Assembly (NCBI RefSeq): GCF_963678635.1
Contig: NC_087066.1
Span: 50,277,581-50,341,580 of the forward strand
Direction: 5' to 3'
DNA length: 64,000 nt
Origin: Symsagittifera roscoffensis
Taxonomy: Eukaryota > Xenacoelomorpha > Acoela > Convolutidae
The stretch's first letter is position 1. Each line of letters opens with the position of its first letter. The notes beneath the pieces were generated by a model. The model was not told the DNA's origin. It saw only the letters and a program-made list of their open reading frames with translations, and did no database searches. Below, piece by piece: positions 11,535 through 22,067 of the stretch. The position numbers were made by a program, and so were the translations under genes.

Positions 11535-12778
11535 TCATTTCTCTAGTAGATCCGAGAGTCTGTATCTCGCTTTCAAGTACGACTTCATGACCCTCAGCTG
11601 ACTATTTAGCTTATTGGGCTGATGCGTGTCTTCTTCCATCATAACGCACCAAATCTTCGCCAACGGCTGTGTTTCTTGTTTGAACGGTTGAAGATCAGTC
11701 CTGACTACCTCTTTTTGTTTCAACAAACTTATGGAACCTTTCGATACCGCTATTGTTTCCAGATCATCTGCTGCGTTGTCAAAGACTCTTTTACCTGGTA
11801 TGAGGTAGCGATCACTGTCAGGGTCTTGATATACCTCCATGTCCACATCCCTTGCTCGTGTCTCCACTAGTAGTGTGTGGTTCGCTAGCTGTGACAGTTC
11901 CGATCCTGAGCTCGAGTTCGTTCTGAGTAGGTGTCAATTCCTGAATTCCGGGAATTGTCATCAATTGAAGAGTCTGCGATGGAGCACGTTCCCTCCTCTG
12001 GATCAGTTCTGTGCGTTCTAATCATCCATCTGAACTCCCCGGATAAAATTTTATCCTCCAGGTCCTGTTCCTCATCTGGAACTTTTTCTTCTACATCAGA
12101 CTCCCTGAACAAACTTTCTTGTCCCGGGTGTTGATCCTGAACTCGCACTCTCTCTTCACCGTTCGTCTCTCCGGACAATTCTCCTTGCTCCAGGCTTCGA
12201 TCAACTTCCTCACCTTCCTTCTGCTGGTCTTCAAAAGTAACGGTTTTCTTTAGTGTGTCGTTCCCCTGTTCTTTGCGTTTTTTTGAAGTACTTGGTAAAA
12301 CTTCTTGGGGTATTGAGGATACTAGTTGCTGAACCATTGTCCTAAAAGCCCTCTCATTTTCTTTGTGTTGTCGTCTTGACGGCATGATCTTCACCTTCTC
12401 ATTGACCGTCAGTGATGCCATAGCTGCTGCCCACTCGGGATCATCTCTGGTCACTTCTCTCTCCAACAATCCACCCAGCACCCGCATCACTTGCGATGTG
12501 ACCTGCGCCGTTTTATCCAATAATGAGAGACTGTTTATGTTCATATGAGAGAGTTTTGAGCGCAGCAACAGATCCAAGGGCACCGGGTCCTTCTTGGATA
12601 GAATCTTTATCTCGACTGCTTTCTCTTTTGTAATTCAGGATGTCCTGGAATTGGATGTCCAGACTTCTCTAACCACTTCGTCAAGGGAGGCGCTTCATAA
12701 TTTTTTTTGTTCAGAAACGAGAACCCTTCCTTGATTTCCGCCTGGTTGGCTTGCTTCTGTTCCAACTTTTCATAGAAC
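11535..12778 (-). pseudogene. Acidic linker between RNase H and integrase, Gypsy copy 1
   Basis: A region of roughly 400 residues separates RNase H from the integrase zinc finger. It opens with a segment rich in Lys and Gln (near 12770-12605), then V-P-L-D-L-L-L-R-S-like sequence and a 232-codon open frame (12583-11885) dominated by Glu, Asp, Ser and Arg, followed by 11867-11535. No enzyme motif is visible. Such long spacers occur in some Gypsy lineages; their function is unknown to me. Confidence 0.6.
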
Positions 12779-13399
12779 TCAGTCCGAGTGCTCGATTATC
12801 ATGTGGTAGCCATCCAATCTTACTATCCATCTACCAAGATAACTCTGACCCATCGAGTTTGTCTTCAACCAGGATAACGCTCTGTTGTCCACGCGTAACT
12901 TAAAGGGAGTGCTCCCCAAGTATGCGCGGTACTTTTCCACAAATGTGGCTACTGCAAACATTTCTGCTTTCGGTGCACCATATTTCATATCAGTGTCACT
13001 TAACACCTTGCTGCCATATGCATTGGGACAGAGAACTGTTCTTCCATTCCATTCCTACTGCTGATGCAGTATTCCTGAGATGGGTACTACTGATGCGTCT
13101 GTGTCATGAACATACATGCCCTTTTCTGTAGGCATGCCTAGCACTGGCGCTTCGCACAGTTCCCGCTTTATAATCTCGAAAGCAACCTGTGCCTCATCGT
13201 TCTATTCGAACTTTTTCCCCTTGTTGCGCATCAGCTTCTGCATCGGATACACCTTGTCTGCATATCCTTTTATGAACTCGCGGTAATAATTGGCAAAACC
13301 TGGTATGCTCATGAGTTGTGTGTCCGTTCTGGGAGCCTTCCATGTCAACACAGCCTCTACTGCTTCCGGGTCTGGCCTCACGCCAAGCTTGTCCACCAT
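12779..13399 (-). pseudogene. RT connection and RNase H region, Gypsy copy 1
   Basis: 13399-13202 carries the RT thumb/connection block with F-A-N-Y-Y-R-E-F-I-K-G-Y-A, typical of Gypsy elements (F-x-N-Y-Y-R-x-F-I). After breaks, 13006-12779 has the RNase H C-terminal part: a K-Y-G-A-P-K-A-E-M-F-A-V block, L-R-V-D-N-R-A-L-S-W-L and R-W-I-V-R-L-D-G-Y. The Glu and Asp expected of the RNase H active site are visible in A-E-M and V-D-N. Stops interrupt the segment. Confidence 0.75.
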
Positions 13400-13404
13400 T
13401 CTTC

Positions 13405-14246
13405 CTAGATACTTGATTGAATCCCTGATTCGCTTTTCAAGCCTGCTCTTTCCAGGCAGCCAAAGACATCATCGAGCCGATCAATGTGGTTTTCCAGGGT
13501 GGGTGTTGCCATGACCACGTCATCCACGTAACACATCACAAGGTTCCCGTACTTCTTCGTCACTCTGGTGACAACCTGAGCCATCAGTCTTTGAAAAGTG
13601 GCTGTTGCGTTGCACAAGCCGAAGGGCATCCTCTTCCATTGATTCAACCCCAATTCACATGCGAATCCGGTCTTCTCTCTGTCCTTCTTCCGCAGAGTGA
13701 CCTGGCAGAAGGCAGAACCCAAGTCCAGTGTGGTGAAGAACTTGGCATCACCAAGTTTGGAGAGGCTCTCGTCTATTCGCGTTATTGGGTACGCATCTTT
13801 TATTGTCAACGCGTTCAAACAGCGAAAGTCGCAACAGAACCTAAGCTGTCCCCCTTTTTTTTCGCCATGACTACCCCGCAAGCCCACGGCAATTTCGAAG
13901 GTTCTATCATGTCGTATTCGAGCAAGATTTCTATTTCCGCTCGGCACGCTTCCGATTTATGAAGCGTCGTTCGTCTTGCGCCTTCCCTATGGGGAACGGC
14001 GACTTCAACTATTTCGATTTCATATTCGACCGAGTTACAATAACCGATATCCGCCTTACATTTTGAAAAAACATCCACGTTCCGATTTAAAACCGCGCGC
14101 AATGATTCAAAATCTCCCTCGCCTAGTTTCCCTTTTAAGTGTTCTATTTCTGGTAAAACCGGTTTGTCAGATTCTAGTTCATATGACGAGGGGTGTTCCG
14201 GAAACATCGAGCAGCTCGACAAGCCGTCGTCCGTTTCGGATTTCAA
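13405..14246 (-). pseudogene. Reverse transcriptase, Gypsy copy 1
   Basis: The N-terminal part (14246-13815) includes P-H-R-E-G-A-R-R and I-E-P-S-x-L-P-W-A-C-G-V-V, the start of a Gypsy RT. The rest (13947-13405) has F-C-C-D-F-R-C-L-N, T-T-L-D-L-G-S-A-F (motif A), R-M-P-F-G-L-C-N-A-x-A-T-F-Q-R-L and the catalytic Y-V-D-D at about 13519-13530. One frameshift near 13820-13940 breaks the domain; its core residues are kept. Confidence 0.85.
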
Positions 14247-14505
14247 TTAAAACAGTTTATAAATAGATTTAAATTCATTAATTCTTTTTAAAGTTTTATC
14301 TTTAGTGGCATGATAAGGGCAGTCTTCCACACTATATCTCTTCAAACTTTGTGTCTCTTCATAGTCGGTCCTCATCGGCAAAGCGTAACCAAGTTTCTGT
14401 CAACGCTGGACTGAAAGCGTGGTGTCCAGTGTGTTCAATAACATACTGACACACAGTCCATTTCGATTTACCGAGAAGCTCCGGCCTAAAATCACTAAAC
14501 TTTGA

Positions 14506-15161
14506 CTATGGGTTCGATACCAAACAAACCTGTTTACTATCACTTAACGAATTCAAATTCTTCATTCTAAAAATTGCTACCACAGCTTGTCCCGGCTGTA
14601 TTTTTACTTTTCTATCTAAAAAGATTGGTACCTTGTTTTCACGCGTTATTATTCTATTAATTGGTTTCTTAACATATTTTCGGTCCGGGTTTCTAATCCT
14701 TATTAGACCGTTGTTCAAGTCAATCATCACTTCAAAGTTCCTGACAAAACTCTGCCCAAGATAAATTGGTCGGACTCGTCCAAATTCTCTACCACCAGGA
14801 AGCTCATCCAAAGATCCCGTCCTCCCATGTGGAGGACCGTTGTTGGTGTTCTTCGGGCTACGTAAATTGCTCCTCGATTGGCTGCAGCCAGTCGGAGAAT
14901 CGTCGGATTTTTGTCTTCTCTCGTGAAGCTCATTCTTTCCCAAGTTTATATCGGCATCACGCTCACAACCGCTGCTGTGTCCAGAATCCCTGTGACTCCG
15001 ATTTTCTTCCTGTTGGTGTCGAGCAGATGTGCAGTCACATCTGCTTCGTATCCAATGTGAACCGCATCTTGCTCCATCATGGCGTCATGGCCTGTCCTAC
15101 GGCCTTTAAGTTCTTCTTCATCCAAATAGATTTGCCCTATTTGGTCACTGTCTGTCGTCAC
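14506..15161 (-). pseudogene. Retropepsin-like protease region, Gypsy copy 1
   Basis: Begins with residues of the gag-pol junction, followed by a retropepsin strand ending I-L-D-T-A-A-V-V-S-V-M-P-I. Active retropepsins have D-T/S-G-A at this site; here Gly is replaced by Ala. The second half (14943-14506, in another frame) carries the I-L-G-R flap-distal motif (F-I-L-G-R-V-L-S-G) and continues to a tail ending V-C-L-V-S-N-P. The region is split over at least two frames. The related copy at 22.1-23.3 kb has L-L-D-A-R-V-V-V-S-V-M-P-I at the same position, also not a canonical active site. Confidence 0.75.
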
Positions 15162-15182
15162 GTAGGTCCTTGTGCGACCTAG

Positions 15183-16330
15183 TCCAAATCATGATAAAAT
15201 TTTCTAACCTGCATAAGCGTTCGTATGATACTTTGAAAAACTAAATGGAAAAAATCCAGATTGTTTGCGTTTTTCATCTTATTTCGTAGATTGATTCAAT
15301 TGTTTTCACTGGAGTATAAGCTTTTACATCCCCAGTGTGTGTGTGAGTAATTGGCAAAAATTACAAAATGGCAAAAATTCATTTTGTTAATTTGATTCAA
15401 CGGAACTGATATCAGCTCTTCTATTTTCAGTTTTGCTGGACTTTTTTGGATGGTAGCTAACACCACCCACAACAAATTTCGTTTTATATTGATTTTCTAT
15501 CCGAGATAATGAAACTGAAAATGACTCAAAAAACAACAAAAATTTACTGCTAAGCATTGCAAAAATATTATTATTTTTTTATTGCTAAATTTTAGCTAAA
15601 AAAGGTTCGAAACTAGTACCCTCTGAAAAGTTTTGCCTTATTTTTATTTGAAAAATTATCATATCGATGGCTTGTGGATCAAAAATGGGTTGTTGAGGTG
15701 TCTGTTTCTTTCAAGGTCGAATTATTTTTTTTTGCAGACGATTGCTGTTGTTGAAAAAAAAAATCTATTTGAAAATCTGAAAGCTTGCACCCAAATTCTA
15801 ACACCCCCATCAGAAGGATACAACGCGTCCCGTCTTTGAGTAAAAATATCGTGAATGTCTGAAATCAATCATTACATCTAAAAGTCTTTGAAATTTTAAA
15901 AAAAAGATGGAATCTTTGTTGGTAAAACTTCAGCGCTAATTGGCGTTAAAACCTTGTCTAGAAGCACCTGAAGTCATAATTGTGCGCACAGAAATTAGTT
16001 GACAGAAAATTTGAATTGGTAAATCAATTAGTTTTTCAAACTTACTCACTGAATGTTTTGTGTCAAATTCATCTGAAAGGCAGTCATGAATTCCAATTAA
16101 ACTAAAAAAAACACTTTAATTGCACATCGATAATAATTTCAATACACAAGTGTATGTCAAATGTTTTCTGTTTTTTTTTATCAGTTCAAAAAAATATTAT
16201 AACATCATTAGATATAAATATTTACAATACCAATAAACAAAACAAAATCTTTTACAATTATCGATGATTACTTTTCACCTGAGAGCTTCAAGGTGGTTTA
16301 ATTATAAATATTATTATATAAACTTGAAGC
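15183..16330. other. Non-coding stretch between Gypsy copy 1 and LINE-A
   Basis: AT-rich, with short chance frames only. The - strand LINE-A 3' region, ending in TA-rich sequence (16290-16330), abuts it on the right. No LTR recognised. Confidence 0.45.
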
Positions 16331-16389
16331 TTTTCCATGAAACTTTACCATGAGTTGCCACAGAGGGGTCTTCTTTAAATAATAATAGA

Positions 16390-16694
16390 TAATAATTCTT
16401 GAATTTTATCTTTGCTTTTCTGTATGTTACTATGTCTTTAAAGTTGACTTTTTCATCTGTTAGTTTGTTTCAGATTATGACAGAATTTTTAAAGAAGGAA
16501 TTTTCTATGTATTGCCCGTTGTATCTGTCGCCGAAATATAATTTTTTGTTTCTTGTTTTAGTATCTATTTGGTGGTTATCATACTCAATGTTATAATAGG
16601 CTGGCAATAATTGATGTTGTATTTTCCAAAAGTGACATAATATTTTATAGTCCAGAAACATTGTTACTGGTAAAATATTGTGTTTTAGCTTCAA
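16390..16694 (-). pseudogene. LINE-A C-terminal tail
   Basis: Carries a Y-K-I-L-x-x-x-x-K-I-Q block, T-R-N-K-K-L-Y-F and I-E-N-S-F-F-K-N-S-V-I-I, followed in the same frame by a stop where W is expected and then N-K-L-T-D-E-K-V. This Trp-Asn-x-Leu tail ends ORF2 in many CR1/Jockey elements. Confidence 0.65.
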
Positions 16695-16735
16695 GTCTGA
16701 AGATGAGTCGTATTTTGCTCGATCGCAGCAAGTTT

Positions 16736-17871
16736 TTACTGCCCAGTTAACTGTTTTTCCAGAGATATCACTAGGTTAGCGGATATTCCACTTAAAATAA
16801 TTGCTGGGTAATGCAAATGACTAATTCCCAGTGCATGCATTATCAAGAGTCTTGTTTTCACTGGCAATGGTTTTTTGATTGATTGAAGTGTTTTTATTCC
16901 GCATGCCATTTTCCTGAGAATATTTTTGATTTCGTCTTGGAATGTGAGAAACTGATCTAAAACTACTTCTAGGTATTTAACATTGGTTTTTTCCTCAATT
17001 ATTTTGTCATCTAGAGTTATAGTATACTTTTCAACCTTTTTCCTTGAATGTTTTTTTGCTGAAAACGATGAGTTCTGTTTTTTTTGCATTCAATTGAAGT
17101 GAGTGTTCTAAAAAATAATTTGACAACAGACTGCAATTGGCTTCGAGTGCTTTAATAGCTTTTTGTGGATCGTTATTTTCACAAAATAGTAAAGTATCAT
17201 CCGCATATTGAACTATTTTACATGTTTTGTCAATTTGTTTGTTGAGATCGTTAATGTAGAGATTGAATATTAGAGGGCCAAGGACAGTGCCCTGTGGGAC
17301 ACCCTGCTCAAGTGCAATTCAATCGGATTCGGTGTTGTTAACAATTGTTTTCTGGCTTCGGTTGGTGATAAAGGAATTGATCATTTCTATAGCTTCTTCG
17401 GAAAAGTTTAACCCTTTTAGTTTCTGTTTAAGATAAGTATGATCAATAGAATCAAATGCTTTAGAGAGATCCAGTAAGGAACATGCTACAGTTTTGTTGT
17501 TGTCTATTGCTTTTCTGGATGCTTCAGTGCAATAAAGAATAGCGTCGATTGTTGAATATGATGTTCTGAACCCAAACTGGGTATTACTTAAAAATTTTTG
17601 GGATATCAGATATTCGTTGATTTGTTTATACAACAATTTTTCAGAAAAATTTTGAGAGAGCCCCAGTTATAGAGATAGACATATAATTTTCTGGTAGTTC
17701 TGGATCTTCTTTTTTGTATATTGGTGTGACAATTGCTTTTTTGAGCTTGCAAGGATATGTCTTGTTTTTCAAAAACTCATTGTATAGAAATGTCAGATGT
17801 GTGTATATTTCATTGCAGCCATCCCTCAATGCCCAAGCTGGAATTTTGGATGGACCTGGTGCCTTTGACAA
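16736..17871 (-). pseudogene. LINE-A reverse transcriptase
   Basis: 17871-17641 holds RT motifs 0-2 (S-K-A-P-G-P-S-K-I-P and A-I-V-T-P-I-Y-K-K). 17636-17319 holds the fingers/palm block with D-L-S-K-A-F-D-S-I-D-H (motif A). After a stop, about 17310-17090 reads G-V-P-Q-G-T-V-L-G-P-L-I-F and Q-Y-A-D-D-T (catalytic YADD at 17197-17208). 17089-16736 is the thumb/connection region. All catalytic residues are kept, but the frame is broken at least twice. Confidence 0.85.
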
Positions 17872-18830
17872 TTTAAATTATGTATTTCTTTTTTACATTC
17901 AGCTGATGTGTTGAATCGGAATGAAAATTTATTATTATTTCGAATTTTGCATGTGAAAGTCGGTGGATTTTGCCTGATTTTTGAATTTTTCTCATAAAAG
18001 CATCCAAGAGTTGAGAACTTGTAATTTAGCAGGTTTGCCATCTGTGAATTATTGCTTATGAATTCGCCGAAGGAGTTTCTAAGTAATGGAATGAGGTTGG
18101 AAGATTTTTTTGAGTTTCTTGTATCGTTTATTATACTCAATTTTTCGCGTTTGCTTTTTTTCGAGTTAAACAGTTGAGATATAAATTTATCATCTTCGTA
18201 GTTTACCTTTGGTTTGTCGTTGCGAATGAAAATAGTCTTCTGTGGGGCACATTCTTTATTGGTGTCAGCAATATTAGATGTGAAGATGTCGAGCATTATT
18301 TCGGGAATATTATTGCTATAGAAACTTACTATTGCTTGGTGGTCGGTCTTAATTGGTGGTATGAATACTATTGAATTATTTGTTAGATCTTTTATGCCTA
18401 GGTCGGTGATAATATAGTCAATTGGTGCTTTTGAGTGAGTAGGTGTTATTTTGTTAGTGACGTCCAGATTATATGGTATTAGGATTGTATCTAAAGACTG
18501 TTTGTCGTCTTCGTTGAGATAGTTGAGATTGTAATCTCCTAGTAAAATTAGGTTTGAATTAAATGACTGTGCATGGTTAATTAATTTGGCTAGATCTTCT
18601 AAGAAGTCTGTTTTGTTGTTTCTATTAGGATTGTAGGCTAGGTTTAATAGAATGGTTTTATCATTTTTGTTGAGTCCGGCCTTAATTTCTATCCAGATGT
18701 TATCATACTTTTTGTGCATGTTGTTTAAGTCATGTCCTACTTTTGGGTTTAACTTTTTCGGAACCAGTAACATGACCCCTCCACCCTTCAATTTTTTACT
18801 TGATTCATAAGTTCTATCACATCGGAACAA
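17826..18830 (-). pseudogene. LINE-A APE endonuclease, C-terminal part
   Basis: Continues the endonuclease in another frame: G-G-V-M-L-L-V-P, a central L-L-G-D-Y-N-L-N-Y block (the G-D-x-N catalytic motif of APE-type nucleases) and K-T-D-H-Q-A-I-V-S, the S-D-H-motif equivalent. This domain nicks the genomic target to prime reverse transcription. It runs without a stop for 334 codons into the spacer before RT. Confidence 0.8.
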
Positions 18831-18854
18831 CTTATGTTTGTCATTGTCTATGGC

Positions 18855-19409
18855 TCATAGTTTATCGTCATTTGTATCATTGAACCATGTTTCGGAAAAT
18901 CCGAAAATTGTATTATCATTAAAAGTTTTGATAAGTTGTTTGAGACCTGAACCATTTCTAGCTAAACTTCTACAATTAAGATGTAGTTTTTTTAAGTTGT
19001 TGTCGTAGTTTTCCAGTTTTTTCTTTATTTGAATGAATTCCATGAAGGGTCCTGAATTTGGGTGGATATCCCCTGATGTTAGGAGAGTTTTACGAGAGGA
19101 CCTTTCTTGTTTTTTATAAGTTTTGCTTGTGTTTTTTATATAATAATTGTAATAGAAATAGCTTATATTATTAAGTATAGTGCAATAATGTTTGTTCGAG
19201 TATATTGTGGCAACCCATGGAAAAAGATACCTTCCTTTTCTTTTATTCAGTACCTCATAAGCTACAAATTGATCGCTTTCGCAGAAGCTTATGACAGATA
19301 TGCTAGTTAAAGCAAAAAGTAACCATTTGTTGATTTTACACGTTCCACCATTCAAGAAACTTTGTGGCACCCAAATTTTTTTTGCCAGAACATTGTGTTT
19401 CGATCGCAA
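18855..19409 (-). pseudogene. LINE-A ORF2 N-terminus: leader, 2A-like motif, start of APE endonuclease
   Basis: Residues ~1-110 are a leader containing a hydrophobic stretch. Residues 113-121 read G-D-I-H-P-N-S-G-P (codons at 19047-19073), the shape of the 2A ribosome-skipping motif known at the N-terminus of some CR1/L2-type elements, with Ser where the P of N-P-G-P is expected. Next comes the APE endonuclease start, L-N-C-R-S-L then S-E-T-W-F-N. The displayed start is not an ATG, so the true start is unknown. Confidence 0.7.
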
Positions 19410-19430
19410 ATTTTAGGCCAAAAAAATTGC

Positions 19431-21189
19431 TAAGTTTTTAATTGCCAAGTTTCGAGTTCAAACTTGGCGATTAAAATAAGATATTTAAAGAGCAATAAAA
19501 GAAGTGACTGTCCGCTATAAAACTTAATTTTTTCTGGAATTTTTGAGCAACCAATTAACCAGGGCTAAAATTTAATTGTAAATACTCTTGAGCAGCGCAA
19601 AAGTGGAGTTAATGCAGCACAATGATGTCACGAGAACGCTCTGTAATTATTTAATTTGGTGAAAAGATCTCTACAGGGCGAGCTGTACTGAAATTGACTA
19701 TCCAGATGAAATTCAAGAAAAACTTTTACGAGTTGTTCATACCTTCCGCGATTGCAACTCTTCAAAATGTGGGATCGCGGGAAAATTTATTTTCATATAT
19801 CATAATTATAAGTAAGTTCAAAAGTGTATTACAAGGAAAATAAGACAAAGGTCATCACGTGGACTGGTGTTTCTTTAGAAACGACATACTTTTGCCCATT
19901 TGGAAATCGAACGGAGTCTTCGAAGTATTTCAATAAAAATATTCATCCCCAAGGTTTAATCAATGTCCAACGCTTTTTCGCGGTGAGCGGTAAATAAACT
20001 GCTGATAGAAAAAAATGGAAAAAAATGCTTAGCTATAAAAACATTCCGTGCGAGAAGCACTGAGTGTTCTGTATATCACAGGAAAAAACTTCAAAATAAT
20101 TCAAACAAAACAAAGCTTCTATACAATTTTTGCATTCCAATATTCTTGGGTAGATTCTGAGCTTCAAATATACTCAACCCATTTTTTTAAAGTTCGCTGA
20201 AAAACTCAGACATGCGCAAGTTTGTAGCCAGATATCAGGCTTGCTTAAAAGAGGAAAAGTGTGCATAATGTTTATTGAAATTATTCAAATTAACTTATGT
20301 ATGTCATGTAGTGACAGTTTAGAATCCAGCTTTGCCTTAGATTGACTTGTTGTAATAAATATCGTACTAGTAATAAATATCTTAGTCTACTAATAACAGA
20401 AGTAACATCACTAATTCAAAAATATTCGCGTTAAGCTCAACTGTTTTTTTTCTTTTAACCTTCAACAAGTAATTTTTTTTTCAATCATGCGCAGTCCAAT
20501 TCAAATGTTGCTTATTCTGGTATTTTGTGATCATTTTGAGCATCTTTTCAATTGTACTATTCTGCATGCCGATTGATTTAAACTCATGAAACGTTTGTTA
20601 TAATCCTGCCAGATTTTCTCAGCCTCGAAATCATTCTTCGCCTATTTTCAGCTTCCTCTTTACAATAATCACCCGAATAAGTGTTAAAAAACAGTTTCAG
20701 GAAAACCGTTGATACAGAAGAAACAGAAATTGCGGTAACACATATTTTATTATCGGAAAAAGTAACCGAGAAGATCTTCCGCAGTGTGAAATGTTCAGAT
20801 TTAAGCTATCTAAAGAACTAAGACTCTGTACACTTTGAGAATCTGACGAATTTGAACTCGAAAAAAGTCCCAAAGATCTCGCCCAAGACTGTTTCCCTGC
20901 TTACAGTTTGCCCGATGCGCAATATTTGGCTCAATTGCTCATTAATGCGAAAGCTACAAACTTGGATCTGGAATCAGGTCATAGATTTTCATGATTACAT
21001 CAACTTTGTACTTACCTCTTACTCACCGTTATTCCAAGAAAAATCTGCACAATCAATTTCAAATCTCCACAGTAAAAAAAATCCAATTTGAAAAAAGTGA
21101 ATTGTTGTAAGATGAAACCATTGGAAGATTTGTACAAAAGTTGCTGGAATCACCAAAATGTTTCTCACCAAACGTATTTGAACTCAATT
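19431..21189. other. Stretch without assigned gene between LINE-A and Gypsy copy 2
   Basis: Mostly AT-rich non-coding sequence. A 51-codon frame at about 20838-20993 (+) has a protein-like composition (E-S-D-E-F-E-L-E, then F-P-A-Y-S-L-P-D-A-Q-Y-L-A-Q), but it has no ATG and no family I recognise. Confidence 0.35.
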
Positions 21190-21480
21190 AGCCTTCCATC
21201 AGGCGTTCACGACAAGCTTTGACACCTGAAAGCGCCTCTTTGTGGCGAGGATCTTGTTTCCCTCTCAATCTTGTTTCCTGAGGGGCGCTTGCCAGAACGC
21301 AGAGCCCAAATCCAACGTCGTGACACTTCTTTCTTCCGCGACTCCGCTTCGTTCATCAGGCGTGCTCGAACAGCCTTCGCACCTGAAAGCGCCTCTTTGT
21401 GGCGGGGATCTTTTTTCCCTCTTGATCTTGTTTACTGAGAGGCACTTGCCAGAACGCAGAGCCCAAATCCAACTTCTTGA
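21190..21480. repeat. Duplicated gag/RT junction in Gypsy copy 2
   Basis: A mosaic of gag tail (ACCTGAAAGCGCCTCTTTGT) and RT (GCCAGAACGCAGAGCCCAAA) occurs at about 21196-21316 and again at about 21355-21471. The gag-tail part is also present in its normal place at about 23500-23585. Two mosaic copies in a row indicate a recombination junction that was then tandemly duplicated. Confidence 0.8.
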
Positions 21481-21851
21481 AGAATTTTGCGTCTCCCAAC
21501 TTCAAAAGTCTTTTATCGATGCGAGGGATCGGGTGTGCATCTTTTACCGTTACTGCGGTCAATTAGCGGAAGTTGCAAAAAAACTAAGTGGCCCCTCTTT
21601 CTTCTTGGCCATGACCTAGCCACAGGCCATGACTTTGATGGTTCAATCATATCATATTCCATTAACATCTCAATTTCTTTCCTACATGCCTCTGGTTTTT
21701 GTGGGGTCATTCTCCTGGCTCCTTCCCTGTGAGGTACCGAACGCTCTTTTCTCTCTATCTCATGTTCTACAAAATTGCAACAAACTATGTTGGCTTTGTA
21801 TTTCGAAAAAAGGCCTGCGTTTCGATTCAACACTGCTATAAGGGAGTCCAA
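21356..21851 (-). pseudogene. Reverse transcriptase N-terminal fragment, Gypsy copy 2
   Basis: 21851-21513 includes V-P-H-R-E-G-A-R-R and E-Y-D-M-I-E-P-S. 21562-21356 includes T-V-K-D-A-H-P-I-P-R-I-D, L-D-L-G-S-A-F-W-Q-V and then leaves RT after S-K-Q-D-Q-E, where the sequence becomes a gag segment in a different frame. The catalytic YVDD is absent. Confidence 0.75.
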
Positions 21852-22067
21852 TTCCTCATCCGATATTTTGACTTTCAGGTGCTTTTACCTGAAGTAAGAC
21901 TGGTTTGTTTGCCGCTATTTCTGTTTCTGTCAGTCTCTCAGGGAAATTCGAGCAACTAGACAGCCCATCGCTTATCTCTGATTTCATAGAAAACTTTTCA
22001 AAAGAATATTTGGGGTCATTTATTCTCTTCAATATAAATTCTTGGTTGGCATGTGATGGACACTCGG

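Larger units (their letters stand above)
10838..15182 (-). mobile_element. Ty3/Gypsy LTR retrotransposon, copy 1, truncated at both ends and frameshifted
   Basis: Read on the - strand, domains run protease (15161-14506), reverse transcriptase (14246-13405), RNase H (13399-12779), a long acidic linker (about 12770-11535) and integrase (11516-10838). The protease-RT-RNaseH-integrase order is that of Ty3/Gypsy rather than Copia elements. Gag is missing at the 5' side and the integrase is cut before its third catalytic residue. Several frameshifts and stops separate the domains, so the copy is dead. A related copy with gag lies at 21.2-25.5 kb on the same strand. Confidence 0.9.
16331..19430 (-). 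mobile_element. APE-type non-LTR retrotransposon, LINE-A (CR1/L2/Jockey-like), decayed
   Basis: Read on the - strand it has an N-terminal leader with a 2A-like motif, an apurinic/apyrimidinic-type endonuclease, a reverse transcriptase and the conserved C-terminal tail of this superfamily. Breaks include a frameshift near 18840, another near 17850, a stop near 17319, a frameshift near 17300 and a stop replacing Trp near 16467. Enough is intact to assign the class; the clade within CR1, L2 and Jockey is uncertain. It lies between two Gypsy copies of the same orientation. Confidence 0.85.
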
